From assembly GCF_014654675.1 (NCBI RefSeq), contig NZ_BNBC01000015.1:143600-182403 (forward strand): a DNA stretch of 38,804 nt. The letters run 5' to 3'. The translations under genes were made by a program, and so were the position numbers. This stretch comes from Streptomyces spiralis. GTDB taxonomy: Bacteria > Actinomycetota > Actinomycetes > Streptomycetales > Streptomycetaceae. The notes under the pieces are model-generated. The model did no database searches. It saw only the letters and a list, made by a program, of their open reading frames with translations, and was not told the DNA's origin. Every line of letters begins with the position of its first letter. Positions within the stretch are counted from its first letter, which is position 1. Shown here piece by piece: positions 1 through 7,516 of the stretch.

Positions 1-455
1 AGGTGATGGAGCACATCCCCGACGACAAGGGCGTGCTCGCCGAGATGGTCCGGGTGCTCAAGCCGGGCGGCCGTATCGCGATCACCGTGCCGCGCTACGG
101 CCCCGAGAAGGTCTGCTGGACCCTGTCCGACGCCTACCACGAGGTCGAGGGCGGCCACATCCGCATCTACAAGGCCGACGAGCTGCTCACCAAGATCCGC
201 GAGGCCGGCCTCAAGCCCTACGGCACCCATCACGCGCACGCGTTGCACTCGCCGTACTGGTGGCTCAAGTGCGCCTTCGGCGTCGACAACGACAAGGCGC
301 TGCCGGTGCGGGCGTACCACAAGCTGCTGGTCTGGGACATCATGAAGAAGCCGCTGGCCACGCGGGTGGCCGAGCAGGCCCTCAACCCGCTGATCGGCAA
401 GAGCTTCGTGGCCTACGCGACCAAGCCGCACCTGCCGCGGGTGGCCGCCGCGTGA
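1..455 (+). CDS. Class I SAM-dependent methyltransferase, 3' part only
   Basis: The gene enters from outside the window, so only the last 150 or so residues are seen. The visible part begins with VMEHIPDD, then VRVLKPGGRIAITVPR, the post-motif II/III region of Methyltransf_11-type enzymes (an acidic loop after the fifth strand, then LKPGG). The SAM-binding glycine loop lies upstream of base 1. The C-terminal half is rich in Trp, Tyr and His (around residues 78-90), as expected for a substrate cap. The stop TGA at 453-455 overlaps the GTG start of the next gene, so the two are probably co-translated. Substrate unknown. The family is inferred from the half domain and is fairly sure. Confidence 0.8.
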   Translation, partial: VMEHIPDDKGVLAEMVRVLKPGGRIAITVPRYGPEKVCWTLSDAYHEVEGGHIRIYKADELLTKIREAGLKPYGTHHAHALHSPYWWLKCAFGVDNDKALPVRAYHKLLVWDIMKKPLATRVAEQALNPLIGKSFVAYATKPHLPRVAAA

Positions 456-1522
456 CCACTCCCCGGACGGAACACCTCGTCCTGCCCGGGGTCCTCACCG
501 CCGGGCAGGCCGCCGCGACCGTGCGGGGCATCCTCGCCGTACAGCGCGAGGACGGGGCGATCCCGTGGTTCCGCGGCCACCACCTCGACCCGTGGGACCA
601 CGTCGAGGCGGCGATGGCGCTGGACGCGGCGGGCGAGCACGAGGCCGCCGAGCGGGCGTACCTGTGGCTGGCCCGCCATCAGCTGGCGGACGGCTCCTGG
701 TACGCGGCCTACGCCGACGGCGCCCACGACGACGTCACCGACCCGGGCCGGGAGACCAACTTCGTCGCCTACATAGCCGTAGGGGTCTGGCACCACTACC
801 TCTCCACCGGCGACGACACGTTCCTGGACCGCATGTGGCCCGTGGTGTACGCGGCGATCGAGTTCGTGCTGCGGCTGCAGCAGCCCGGCGGCCAGATCGG
901 CTGGAAGCGCGAGGACGACGGGACTACGACGGCGGACGCGCTGCTGACCGGCTCCTCGTCCATTCACCACGCGTTGTGCTGCGCCCTGGCGATCGCCGAA
1001 CAGCGTGAAGAGCCCCAGCCCGACTGGGAGCTGGCGGTCGGCGCGCTCCGGCACGCGATCCGCAGGCACCCGGAGCGGTTCCTGGACAAGGACCGCTACT
1101 CGATGGACTGGTACTACCCGGTGCTGGGCGGCGCGCTGACCGGCGTGGAGGCCAAGGAGCGCATCGAGACCGACTGGGACCGTTTCGTCGTGCCCGGACT
1201 CGGCGTGCGCTGCGTGGTCCCCAACCCGTGGGTGACGGGCGGGGAGTCGGCCGAACTGGCCCTGACCCTGTGGTCGGTGGGCGAGTCCGACCGCGCGCTC
1301 GACGTGCTCCAGTCCATCCAGCACCTGCGCGACGGTGAGACGGGCCTGTACTGGACGGGCTACGTCTTCGAGGACGACGCCATATGGCCCCGTGAACTCA
1401 CCACGTGGACCGCCGGATCCCTGCTCCTCGCCGTCGCCGCCCTCGGTGGCCACGAACCCACCTGCACGGTCTTCTCGCCCGACCGCCTGCCCAAGGGCCT
1501 GGACCCGGACTGCTGCGACTGA
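452..1522 (+). CDS. Alpha/alpha-toroid protein (prenyltransferase/squalene cyclase-like)
   Basis: A 356-residue protein starting at GTG 452, whose GTG overlaps the upstream TGA (GTGA). The frame runs further upstream, but that part lies antiphase inside the methyltransferase gene and is not a credible start. It is built from alternating helices with QREDGAIPWF near residue 30, DPWDHVEAAMAL near 47 and LADGSWYAAYADG near 75. These recurring Gln/Asp-Gly-Trp turns are typical of alpha/alpha toroids (terpene cyclases, prenyltransferases) and also of six-hairpin glycosidases. No DxDD cyclase motif is seen. Streptomyces homologues are usually named prenyltransferase, but the reaction is not established. 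The overlap suggests it works with the methyltransferase, perhaps on an envelope lipid or glycan. Confidence 0.72.
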   Translation: MTTPRTEHLVLPGVLTAGQAAATVRGILAVQREDGAIPWFRGHHLDPWDHVEAAMALDAAGEHEAAERAYLWLARHQLADGSWYAAYADGAHDDVTDPGRETNFVAYIAVGVWHHYLSTGDDTFLDRMWPVVYAAIEFVLRLQQPGGQIGWKREDDGTTTADALLTGSSSIHHALCCALAIAEQREEPQPDWELAVGALRHAIRRHPERFLDKDRYSMDWYYPVLGGALTGVEAKERIETDWDRFVVPGLGVRCVVPNPWVTGGESAELALTLWSVGESDRALDVLQSIQHLRDGETGLYWTGYVFEDDAIWPRELTTWTAGSLLLAVAALGGHEPTCTVFSPDRLPKGLDPDCCD

Positions 1523-1533
1523 AGACGGCGGCA

Positions 1534-1550
1534 GGCCGGTGCGACCGGCC
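1534..1550. terminator. Small hairpin between convergent genes
   Basis: GGCCGGT and ACCGGCC form a perfect 7-bp stem with a 3-base loop. It lies 12 bases after the toroid gene stop and before the leftward membrane protein stop at 1595. There is no T-run, which is common for Streptomyces terminators. It could serve both directions. Confidence 0.4.
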
Positions 1551-1594
1551 GGCGTGACCGGCCCGCGCGCCGTCGGCGCACGGGCCGCGGACGG

Positions 1595-1888
1595 TCAGTG
1601 CCGGTGCATGCGGTGGGCGACGGCGTGGCCGACGAAGAGGTAGACGACGGCGGCCAGGCCGTAACCGGCCACGACCCTGGCCCAGGCCTCGTCGAAGGTG
1701 AACAGGTCCCGCGACCAGCTCGCAAGCCAGTTGGCCGCGTCGTGGACGAACTGCACCAGGTCATTGGCCCGGTTCGCCTCCAGCAGGTACATCAGGATCC
1801 ACAGTCCGAGGATGACGGCCACGATGTCCGCGACCACCGCGATGACCGTACCGGCGGAGTTGGAAGTCGTGCGATATCGAGAGGACAT
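1595..1888 (-). CDS. Small two-TM membrane protein, hypothetical
   Basis: A 97-residue protein. The ATG at 1888 follows GGAAGG very closely; the frame is open much further upstream but only across the divergent intergenic region. A Ser/Thr/Arg start (MSSRYRTTSNSAG) is followed by a hydrophobic stretch at about 14-34 (VIAVVADIVAVILGLWILMYL), an amphipathic Trp-rich middle (ANWLASWSRDLF), a second membrane segment at about 72-90 and a His/Arg tail ending HRMHRH. No family name is recognised. It is divergent from the secreted protein at 2066, with about 177 bases between the starts, so a shared regulatory region is possible. Confidence 0.65.
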   Translation of the reverse strand: MSSRYRTTSNSAGTVIAVVADIVAVILGLWILMYLLEANRANDLVQFVHDAANWLASWSRDLFTFDEAWARVVAGYGLAAVVYLFVGHAVAHRMHRH

Positions 1889-2006
1889 ACCTTCCGTCTG
1901 GCCGCGGAAAGCTGCTTGAAACCTGTAATGCGTACGGGGAGTGACACCGACGGCACGCCAGGTGCCTTGTTTCAGGTGAGGCGCCCGGATCACACGGACC
2001 TCTGGA

Positions 2007-2036
2007 GTGCCTGAGTACCTCGAGTCCCTCGGGCAC
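2007..2036 (+). promoter_or_regulatory. Stem-loop in the leader of the 2066 gene
   Basis: GTGCCTGAG (2007-2015) pairs with CTCGGGCAC (2028-2036), nine pairs including one G-U, around a 12-base loop. It ends 20 bases before the GGAGG ribosome binding site at 2056-2060. It may influence transcript stability or translation, or it may be an operator. No known riboswitch class is recognised. Confidence 0.3.
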
Positions 2037-2065
2037 CTGAAGCAATTCCCATTTCGGAGGACACC

Positions 2066-2632
2066 GTGCCCGTACCGATACGGCGCCTCGCTGTGGCGCT
2101 CACTGTCTGCTGCGCCCTGCTCGCCGGCTCCACAGCCTGGGCCGCGCCCCAGAGCATCGGGCAGCACACCACGCCGGCCGTCGCGGCCGCCGATCCCACG
2201 CCCAGCCCGACCACGTCCGCGGAGAAGCAGAAGTTCGCCAAGACCCGCTTCGTGGCGAACGCGGCCCTCGCCGCCGGCGCCACCTACCAGTGGATCTGGA
2301 AACCGTACAAGGAGGGCAAGTTCAAGAAGGGCGCCAAGCACCGCAAGACGACCCTCCTCAAGGCCGGGCTCGCCGGCGCGTTCACGTACAACCGGCTGAA
2401 GGCGGCCGTGCACAACGCCCAGGGCGACCCGATCCTCTCCAAGGCGCTCGCCCCGCTGAACGCGGCCATCGCCGGCCTCAAGGACCTGCCCAACAAGCTC
2501 CGCAAGGGCGACGGTTCGGCGGCCAAGAGCTTCAACGACACCATCAACAAGGTGAAGGACGCGGGCAAGAGCGCGGGCGCCCCGGTCAACAACCAGGTGC
2601 CGTCCCCCTCGCAGCTCAGGAGCGGCTCCTGA
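2066..2632 (+). CDS. Secreted protein of unknown function
   Basis: A 188-residue protein starting at GTG 2066 with GGAGG five bases upstream. The N-terminus is a clear Sec signal peptide: basic n-region (MPVPIRR), hydrophobic core (LAVALTVCCALLAG) and a likely cleavage after AWA near residue 26. A Thr/Pro-rich stretch follows, then a Lys-rich body with several helices (KEGKFKKGAKHRKTT around 78-92). The C-terminal third repeats Lys/Gly/Ala patterns (LPNKLRKGDGSA, INKVKDAGKSAG). The net charge is strongly positive, so it may bind the wall or a polyanion, but this is inference. No recognised domain. Confidence 0.75.
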   Translation: MPVPIRRLAVALTVCCALLAGSTAWAAPQSIGQHTTPAVAAADPTPSPTTSAEKQKFAKTRFVANAALAAGATYQWIWKPYKEGKFKKGAKHRKTTLLKAGLAGAFTYNRLKAAVHNAQGDPILSKALAPLNAAIAGLKDLPNKLRKGDGSAAKSFNDTINKVKDAGKSAGAPVNNQVPSPSQLRSGS

Positions 2633-2673
2633 CAGCCGGCTCCGACTGCCCGGCTCCATGGGCCGCCGACGGC

Positions 2674-2715
2674 AACGGCCCCCCGCCCTGAAGAGCGAGG
2701 GGCCGTGCGGCCGTT
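2674..2715. terminator. Hairpin between convergent genes
   Basis: AACGGCC at 2674-2680 pairs with GGCCGTT at 2709-2715. Alternatively CGGCCCC at 2676-2682 pairs with GGGGCCG at 2699-2705. It sits between the stops of the secreted-protein gene and the leftward membrane-protein gene, so it probably terminates one or both. Confidence 0.5.
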
Positions 2716-2726
2716 GAGGATGTGAT

Positions 2727-3515
2727 TCAGCCGCGCTGGATGTTCGAGGCGTCCTGGAGGACACCGCGGCGGCCGTCCTGCATCTCCGTCAGGAAGCCCT
2801 GGCCGCGCTGCTCGACGGCCAAGTACCACACGCCCGGCGCGAGTTCGGCGATCGGCGACGGGGAACCGTCCTCCCCGAACAGCGGACGCGGCGCGGGCAC
2901 CGCGAACCAGAACGGCGAGAAGGTCGCCCCTGCCGTGCCGGCCGCCGCCGGCGCCTGCTGACCCGGCTGCGGCTGACCGCCGCCGAAGGACTGACCCGGC
3001 TGCGGCTGCGCGCCGTACGGCTGCTGCTGGGCGCCCGGATAGCCGTAGCCACCCGCAGGCTGCGCACCGTAGGGCTGCGGCGCGACCGGCTTGGGCGCCG
3101 GGACGAGGGCGGCCTGGAGAGCGGGCACCAGCGGCGTGGCGACGGCGGCGCCCGCCAGCACCAGGGCGGCGATGAAGCCGAGGATCAGGCCGGAGGAGGC
3201 GCTGGCGCCGTCCGGGACGTCCACCAGCGACCAGAACAGGCTCCACGCGACAAGCACCGTGAACGCCGCGCCGACCGTCCCGAGGTCGAGGCCGACGACC
3301 TTGCGCGGCTGCGGCAGGCAGCGGTTGACGACGATCAGGGCGGCCCCGATGACTCCGCCCATGTACAGGCCGAGGCCGTCGCCGAGGTTGTCCCACGCGT
3401 TGGTGTCCAAGCTGAACCCGGAGACGGAGTAGAGCTTGAGGAACGACGCGATGAACAGCAACACCGCTGCTCCGATCACCACGCCGTCGCCTCGAGTGAG
3501 GGAGCGGATATTCAC
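2727..3515 (-). CDS. Four-TM membrane protein with Gln/Pro/Gly-rich linker
   Basis: I place the start at GTG 3515, with GAAGGAC six bases upstream (262 residues); an ATG at 3581 would add 22 acidic residues but has a poorer ribosome site. Four hydrophobic segments fill the first half (GVVIGAAVLLFIASFLKL, GLYMGGVIGAALIVV, TVGAAFTVLVAWSLFW, LILGFIAALVLAGAAVA). A linker with repeated PYGAQP and QPGQ motifs follows. The last ~80 residues are soluble and contain GVWYLAVEQRGQGFL, which reads like a compact globular domain. A membrane-anchored sensor or scaffold is plausible; function unknown. About 160 bases separate the start from the amidase stop. Confidence 0.7.
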   Translation of the reverse strand: MNIRSLTRGDGVVIGAAVLLFIASFLKLYSVSGFSLDTNAWDNLGDGLGLYMGGVIGAALIVVNRCLPQPRKVVGLDLGTVGAAFTVLVAWSLFWSLVDVPDGASASSGLILGFIAALVLAGAAVATPLVPALQAALVPAPKPVAPQPYGAQPAGGYGYPGAQQQPYGAQPQPGQSFGGGQPQPGQQAPAAAGTAGATFSPFWFAVPAPRPLFGEDGSPSPIAELAPGVWYLAVEQRGQGFLTEMQDGRRGVLQDASNIQRG

Positions 3516-3675
3516 TTCAGGTCCTTCGTAGGTCGTCGTCTCATCGTCGGTAGAGGCGTCGCTGTCACCATGTCGCCGCATGGCCCTGGTGTGAAGCGCG
3601 GGGGTGGCCCCTCATCGTACGGTGACACTACCGTCCGTCCGACCGGGCTGTCCGCCGGGATCGTCGCGCCGATCA

Positions 3676-4680
3676 CTACCCGCGCAGGAAACTCACGATT
3701 CCCTCAGAGATCCCTTCCGCCGCCTTCTGCCGCCAGGCTCCGCTGGTCAGCAGTGCCGCGTCCTTGCTATCGCGCATGTTGCCGCACTCGATGAACACCT
3801 TGGGAACCGTTGACAGATTGAGACCGCCCAGGTCCTTACGCGTGACGAGACCGGTGCCGTCACCGATGTAGTTGGAGGGTGCCTCGCCCGTCACGCGCAC
3901 GAAGTTGCCCGCGATGCTCGCGCCGAGTTCGTGCGAGGCGGCGGCGATCGGCCGGGTGTCGGCGGCGCCGGATCGGACGGACGCGGGCAGGATGACGTGG
4001 AATCCGCGGTTGCCCGGCGCCGAGCCGTCGGCGTGGATGGAGATCGCCGCGTCCGCGTGCGCGGTGTTGCCGATCCGGGCGCGCTCGTCGACGCACGGAC
4101 CCCAGGACGGTGAGCCGTCGTCGTGCGTCAGTTTCACCGTGGCGCCCTGCTGTTGCAGCAGCGTGCGCAGTCGGTGCGCCACGTCCAGCGTGAACCGGGC
4201 CTCGGTGTAACCGGCGTTGGTGGCCGTGCCCGTGGTGTCGCACTCCTTCCAGTTGGTGCCGATGTTCACCTTGCGGTTGATCTCGGACGCGTGCTGGAAG
4301 TTGCCCGGGTTGTGGCCCGGGTCGATGACGATGACCTTGCCCTTGAGCGGGCCGGAGGCGGCGGGCGTGTCCGCCCGCTTGCCGTCGTCGCTGGGGGATG
4401 CCGAGGACGGCGACTTCCCGGACGAGGACGAGGAGGAGGCCGGTGAGGAGGTCCCGCTGGTCGCCGACCGCTCGGCCGCCGTGCTCGAACCCGGGCCGCC
4501 CGCCGACCCGCCCGTGCTCCCCGGACCGCCGGAGGACCCCACCGCCTCGTACGCCACCCACCCCAGCAACGCGCCGGACACCAGCGCGACCAGGGCCACC
4601 ATGGGCCCACGACGGAAGCGGCCGGTGCTCTCACGGCGCTCGGGCTGCGGGGGATCGAACTCGGGGCCTACGTACGACAC
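3676..4680 (-). CDS. N-acetylmuramoyl-L-alanine amidase (Amidase_3), membrane-anchored
   Basis: A 334-residue protein starting at GTG 4680. Residues 27-46 form one membrane segment after a short cytoplasmic Pro/Arg N-terminus. A long Ser/Gly/Thr-rich linker (about 48-108) is followed by the catalytic domain from about 113 to the end. Zinc ligands and the catalytic Glu of Amidase_3 are visible: H123 in DPGHNPGN, E160 in YTEARF, H216 in SIHADG and E298 in FIECGN. The domain cleaves the MurNAc-L-Ala bond in peptidoglycan. It would work outside the cell, tethered to the membrane. It starts 10 bases after the methyltransferase stop at 4691, so the two probably share a transcript. Confidence 0.9.
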   Translation of the reverse strand: MSYVGPEFDPPQPERRESTGRFRRGPMVALVALVSGALLGWVAYEAVGSSGGPGSTGGSAGGPGSSTAAERSATSGTSSPASSSSSSGKSPSSASPSDDGKRADTPAASGPLKGKVIVIDPGHNPGNFQHASEINRKVNIGTNWKECDTTGTATNAGYTEARFTLDVAHRLRTLLQQQGATVKLTHDDGSPSWGPCVDERARIGNTAHADAAISIHADGSAPGNRGFHVILPASVRSGAADTRPIAAASHELGASIAGNFVRVTGEAPSNYIGDGTGLVTRKDLGGLNLSTVPKVFIECGNMRDSKDAALLTSGAWRQKAAEGISEGIVSFLRG

Positions 4681-4690
4681 GACAGCGACT

Positions 4691-5356
4691 CTAACCGCGG
4701 GCGGGGGTGGCCGCTTCGGTTCGCCGCAGGACGCGCAGCGAGTCGGTCACCGAGACCTCGGTGAACTCGCCGGACTCCAGGGCCCGCAGGTACACGCGGT
4801 ACGGGGCCTGCCCGGTGAACTCGTCCGCCGGGTCCGGGAACACGTCGTGGATGACCAGCAGCCCGCCCACGGCCACGTGCGGCGCCCAGCCCTCGTAGTC
4901 CGCGCCGGCGTGCTCGTCGGTGTGGCCGCCGTCGACGAAGACCAGCCCGAGGGGGGTGTTCCACAGAGCGGCGATCTGGGGCGAGCGGCCCACGAGCGCC
5001 ACCACGTGCTCCTCCAGGCCCGCCCGGTGCAGCGTGCGCCGGAAGGCGGGCAGCGTGTCCATCAGGCCGATCTCGGGGTCGACCGTCTCCGGGTCGTGGT
5101 ACTCCCAGCCGGGCTGCTGCTCCTCGCTGCCGCGGTGGTGGTCGACGGTGAGCGCGGTGACCCCGGCCTGCCGGGCCGCGTCGGCGAGCAGGATCGTGGA
5201 CCGCCCGCAGTACGTGCCGACCTCCAGCAGCGGCAGTCCGAGCCGCCCGGCCTCCACCGCCGCCGCGTACAGCGCCAGCCCCTCGCCGGTGGGCATGAAG
5301 CCCTTCGCGGCCTCGAACGCGGCCAGGATGTCGGGCTTCGGTGCTGCCGCGGGCAT
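4691..5356 (-). CDS. Class I SAM-dependent methyltransferase (Methyltransf_24-like)
   Basis: The 221-residue protein starts at ATG 5356, with AAGGA about ten bases upstream; the open frame before it has no coding character. The glycine-motif region reads LLEVGTYCGRSTILLADAA (about 44-62). An acidic strand end follows (ALTVDHHRGSEE), and later LVFVDGGHTDEHAGADYEGW and GGLLVIHDVFPDP. The order VGTYCGRST, DGxH, xIHDVF is typical of Methyltransf_24 enzymes, which often modify small molecules or sugars and use a metal. Substrate unknown. It is the first gene of a leftward pair with the amidase. Confidence 0.83.
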   Translation of the reverse strand: MPAAAPKPDILAAFEAAKGFMPTGEGLALYAAAVEAGRLGLPLLEVGTYCGRSTILLADAARQAGVTALTVDHHRGSEEQQPGWEYHDPETVDPEIGLMDTLPAFRRTLHRAGLEEHVVALVGRSPQIAALWNTPLGLVFVDGGHTDEHAGADYEGWAPHVAVGGLLVIHDVFPDPADEFTGQAPYRVYLRALESGEFTEVSVTDSLRVLRRTEAATPARG

Positions 5357-5406
5357 GGGGGTGGGGTCCTTCCGGTCGTACGTCCGCTCAGGGCGCCCAT
5401 CGTGCC

Positions 5407-5438
5407 GCACCCCCGGTCGGCGGTTCGACCGGGGGTGC
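5407..5438 (-). terminator. Strong hairpin downstream of the MFS gene
   Basis: GCACCCCCGGTC (5407-5418) and GACCGGGGGTGC (5427-5438) form a perfect 12-bp stem with an 8-base loop. It lies about 100 bases past the leftward MFS stop and just upstream of the methyltransferase start, so it most likely ends the MFS transcript. No T-run is seen. Confidence 0.65.
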
Positions 5439-5541
5439 GGTGGGGTTTGTCTCTCAGTGGCGTGCGTCTCAGCGGCGGGAGCCCTGGGCAACGTGGAAGC
5501 GCTGGGTCACGCGGAACCCCGGCTCACGCGGGAGTGCCGGC

Positions 5542-7281
5542 TCACGCGGTGACCGCCTCGCCCGGCAGGGACAGGTCCAGGTCGACCGGGCGGTCGTCGC
5601 CCGCGTGGGTCGCCGAGGAGGCGTGCGGGCCGTGGCCGGCGGCGCGGGCGGCCAGGACGTACGGGCCCTCGGCCGGGACCGCGAGCACGTAGCTGCCGTC
5701 CTCGGCGGAGAGGGTGGCGCCCGCCTGGCGGCCCCGGCGGTCGATCAGGGTGACCTTGGCGCGGGCGACCGGGGCGCCGTCGGCGTCCAGGACCCGGCCG
5801 CGGAAGCCCCGCAGCACCTCCGCCGCGCGGGCCAGGTTGGCCTCCTCCTCGCTGCTGGCGCGCAGTTGCGAGGCGGCCTGGCGGTTCGGCCGGGGCAGGA
5901 ACAGGGCGAGCAGCAGGCCGAGGGCGACGGCGGCGGTGGCGATCAGGAAGGAGACGCGGAAGCCGTGCATAGTCGGGACGGCGACGCCGCCCACGTGGTC
6001 GGCGGTGTTCGCCAGCACCATGCCGACCACGGCGCTGGACACCGAGGTGCCGATGGACCGCATCAGGGTGTTGAGGCCGTTGGCCGCGCCCGTCTCGGAG
6101 GCCGGGACCGCGCCGACGATCAGCGCCGGCAGCGAGGAGTAGGCCAGGCCGATGCCGGCGCCCAGCATGACGGAGGTGACGACGGTCTGCCAGGCCGCGC
6201 TCATCAGGCCGAGGCCGCCGCCGTAGCCGATCGCGATGATCAGCAGGCCGAGGATCAGGGTGACCTTCGGGCCGTAGCGGGCGGACAGACGGGCGTAGAC
6301 CGGCGCGGTGAACATCATCGTCAGGCCCAGCGGGGCCACGCACAGGCCCGCGACCACCATGGACTGGCCGAGGCCGTAGCCGGTGGCCGTGGGCAGCTGG
6401 AGCAGCTGCGGCAGGACGAGGGAGACGACGTAGAAGGCGACGCCGACCATGATCGAGGCGAGGTTGGTCAGCAGCACCTCGCGGCGGGCGGTGGTGCGCA
6501 GATCGACCAGCGGCGCCGCGACGCGCAGCTCCAGCAGGCCCCACAGCAGCAGGACGACGACGGCGGCGGCGAACAGGCCGAGCGTGGTGGCCGACGACCA
6601 GCCCCAGTCGCTGCCCTTGGTGATGGGCAGCAGGAACAGGACCAGGCCCGCGGACAGGCCGAGCGCGCCCAGCAGGTCGAAGGAGCCCTCGGCGCGCATC
6701 GGGGACTCGGGGACGGTGAGGAGGGTGAGGCCGATGGAGAGCACGCCGAGGCCGGCGGCGCCGTAGAAGAGGGCGTGCCAATCGGTGTGCTGGGCGACCA
6801 GGGCGGCGGCGGGCAGCGCCAGTCCGCCGCCGACGCCGATCGAGGAGCTCATCAGGGCCATGGCCGAGCCGAGCTTCTCGCGCGGGAGCATGTCGCGCAT
6901 CAGACCGATGCCCAGGGGGATCGCGCCCATGGCGAAGCCCTGGAGGGTGCGGCCCACGATCATGGGGAGCAATGCACTGGTGAACGCGCTGATCAGCGCG
7001 CCGACCACCATCACCGCGAGGCTGGTGATCAGCATCCGGCGCTTGCCGTACAGGTCGCCGAGGCGGCCCATGATCGGAGTGGCCACGGCGCCTGAGAGGA
7101 GGGTGGAGGTCAGCACCCAGGTGGCGTTGCTGGGCGAGGTGTTCAGCAGCTGCGGCAGGTCCTTGATGACCGGGACGAGCAGGGTCTGCATCACCGCCAC
7201 AACGATGCCCGCGAAGGCGAGCACGGGGACGACGGCCCCGCTCGCGCTCCGGGTGGGCCTACTGGTCGTCGTGAGCGTCAT
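5542..7281 (-). CDS. MFS multidrug-type exporter with C-terminal carboxypeptidase-regulatory-like domain
   Basis: I choose ATG 7281 (579 residues) because GGAGG lies nine bases upstream; ATG 7323 would add 14 residues but lacks a ribosome site. The first ~470 residues are a DHA2-type major facilitator with 12-14 membrane segments; the motif A region reads GRLGDLYGKRRM. After a cytoplasmic hinge rich in Arg and Glu, the last ~90 residues read as a beta-sandwich: FRGRVLDADGAPVARAKVTL, then AEDGSYVLAVPAEGPY and LDLSL. This is the carboxypeptidase regulatory-like (CarboxypepD_reg) pattern, unusual on a transporter. It would export a small molecule by proton antiport. Divergent from the MFS gene at 7517. 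Confidence 0.88.
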   Translation of the reverse strand: MTLTTTSRPTRSASGAVVPVLAFAGIVVAVMQTLLVPVIKDLPQLLNTSPSNATWVLTSTLLSGAVATPIMGRLGDLYGKRRMLITSLAVMVVGALISAFTSALLPMIVGRTLQGFAMGAIPLGIGLMRDMLPREKLGSAMALMSSSIGVGGGLALPAAALVAQHTDWHALFYGAAGLGVLSIGLTLLTVPESPMRAEGSFDLLGALGLSAGLVLFLLPITKGSDWGWSSATTLGLFAAAVVVLLLWGLLELRVAAPLVDLRTTARREVLLTNLASIMVGVAFYVVSLVLPQLLQLPTATGYGLGQSMVVAGLCVAPLGLTMMFTAPVYARLSARYGPKVTLILGLLIIAIGYGGGLGLMSAAWQTVVTSVMLGAGIGLAYSSLPALIVGAVPASETGAANGLNTLMRSIGTSVSSAVVGMVLANTADHVGGVAVPTMHGFRVSFLIATAAVALGLLLALFLPRPNRQAASQLRASSEEEANLARAAEVLRGFRGRVLDADGAPVARAKVTLIDRRGRQAGATLSAEDGSYVLAVPAEGPYVLAARAAGHGPHASSATHAGDDRPVDLDLSLPGEAVTA

Positions 7282-7398
7282 TGAGGAAGGCCTCCGGGCC
7301 GTGGAGTTCGAGTGGGTGGTCATCCGTGCGGATCAAGTGCCGGGTTAACCCCGTAGGCCGAGGCAACTATTCCGATGCTTTGGCGTACTAACGAATCC

Positions 7399-7427
7399 TT
7401 GACCGTTCCGTAAGAATCTGACTGGAT
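7399..7427 (+). promoter_or_regulatory. Candidate promoter for the 7517 MFS gene
   Basis: TTGACC at 7399-7404 and CTGGAT at 7422-7427 are separated by 17 bases. This fits a housekeeping sigma promoter (TTGAC / TAGGAT), with four matches in the -10 box. It lies about 90 bases upstream of the start, in an unusually AT-rich patch between the divergent transporters. Confidence 0.45.
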
Positions 7428-7516
7428 TTCAGCAAACGGAGGGGGCGGCCTAGGACTTCCGGACCAGGCGGGCCGGTGCGAAATCCCGATGCAAGGGGCA
7501 CGGGCGGCTTGAGACC

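Noticed and set aside
5419..5430. GGTTCGA-like tRNA T-loop sequence
   Set aside because: It is the loop and stem of a 12-bp terminator hairpin; no acceptor or anticodon stem can be folded around it.
7385..7415. Imperfect TAC-AACG / CGTT-GTA inverted repeat in the MFS divergent region
   Set aside because: Arms differ by a one-base insertion and a mismatch, and no regulator is nearby; too weak to call an operator.
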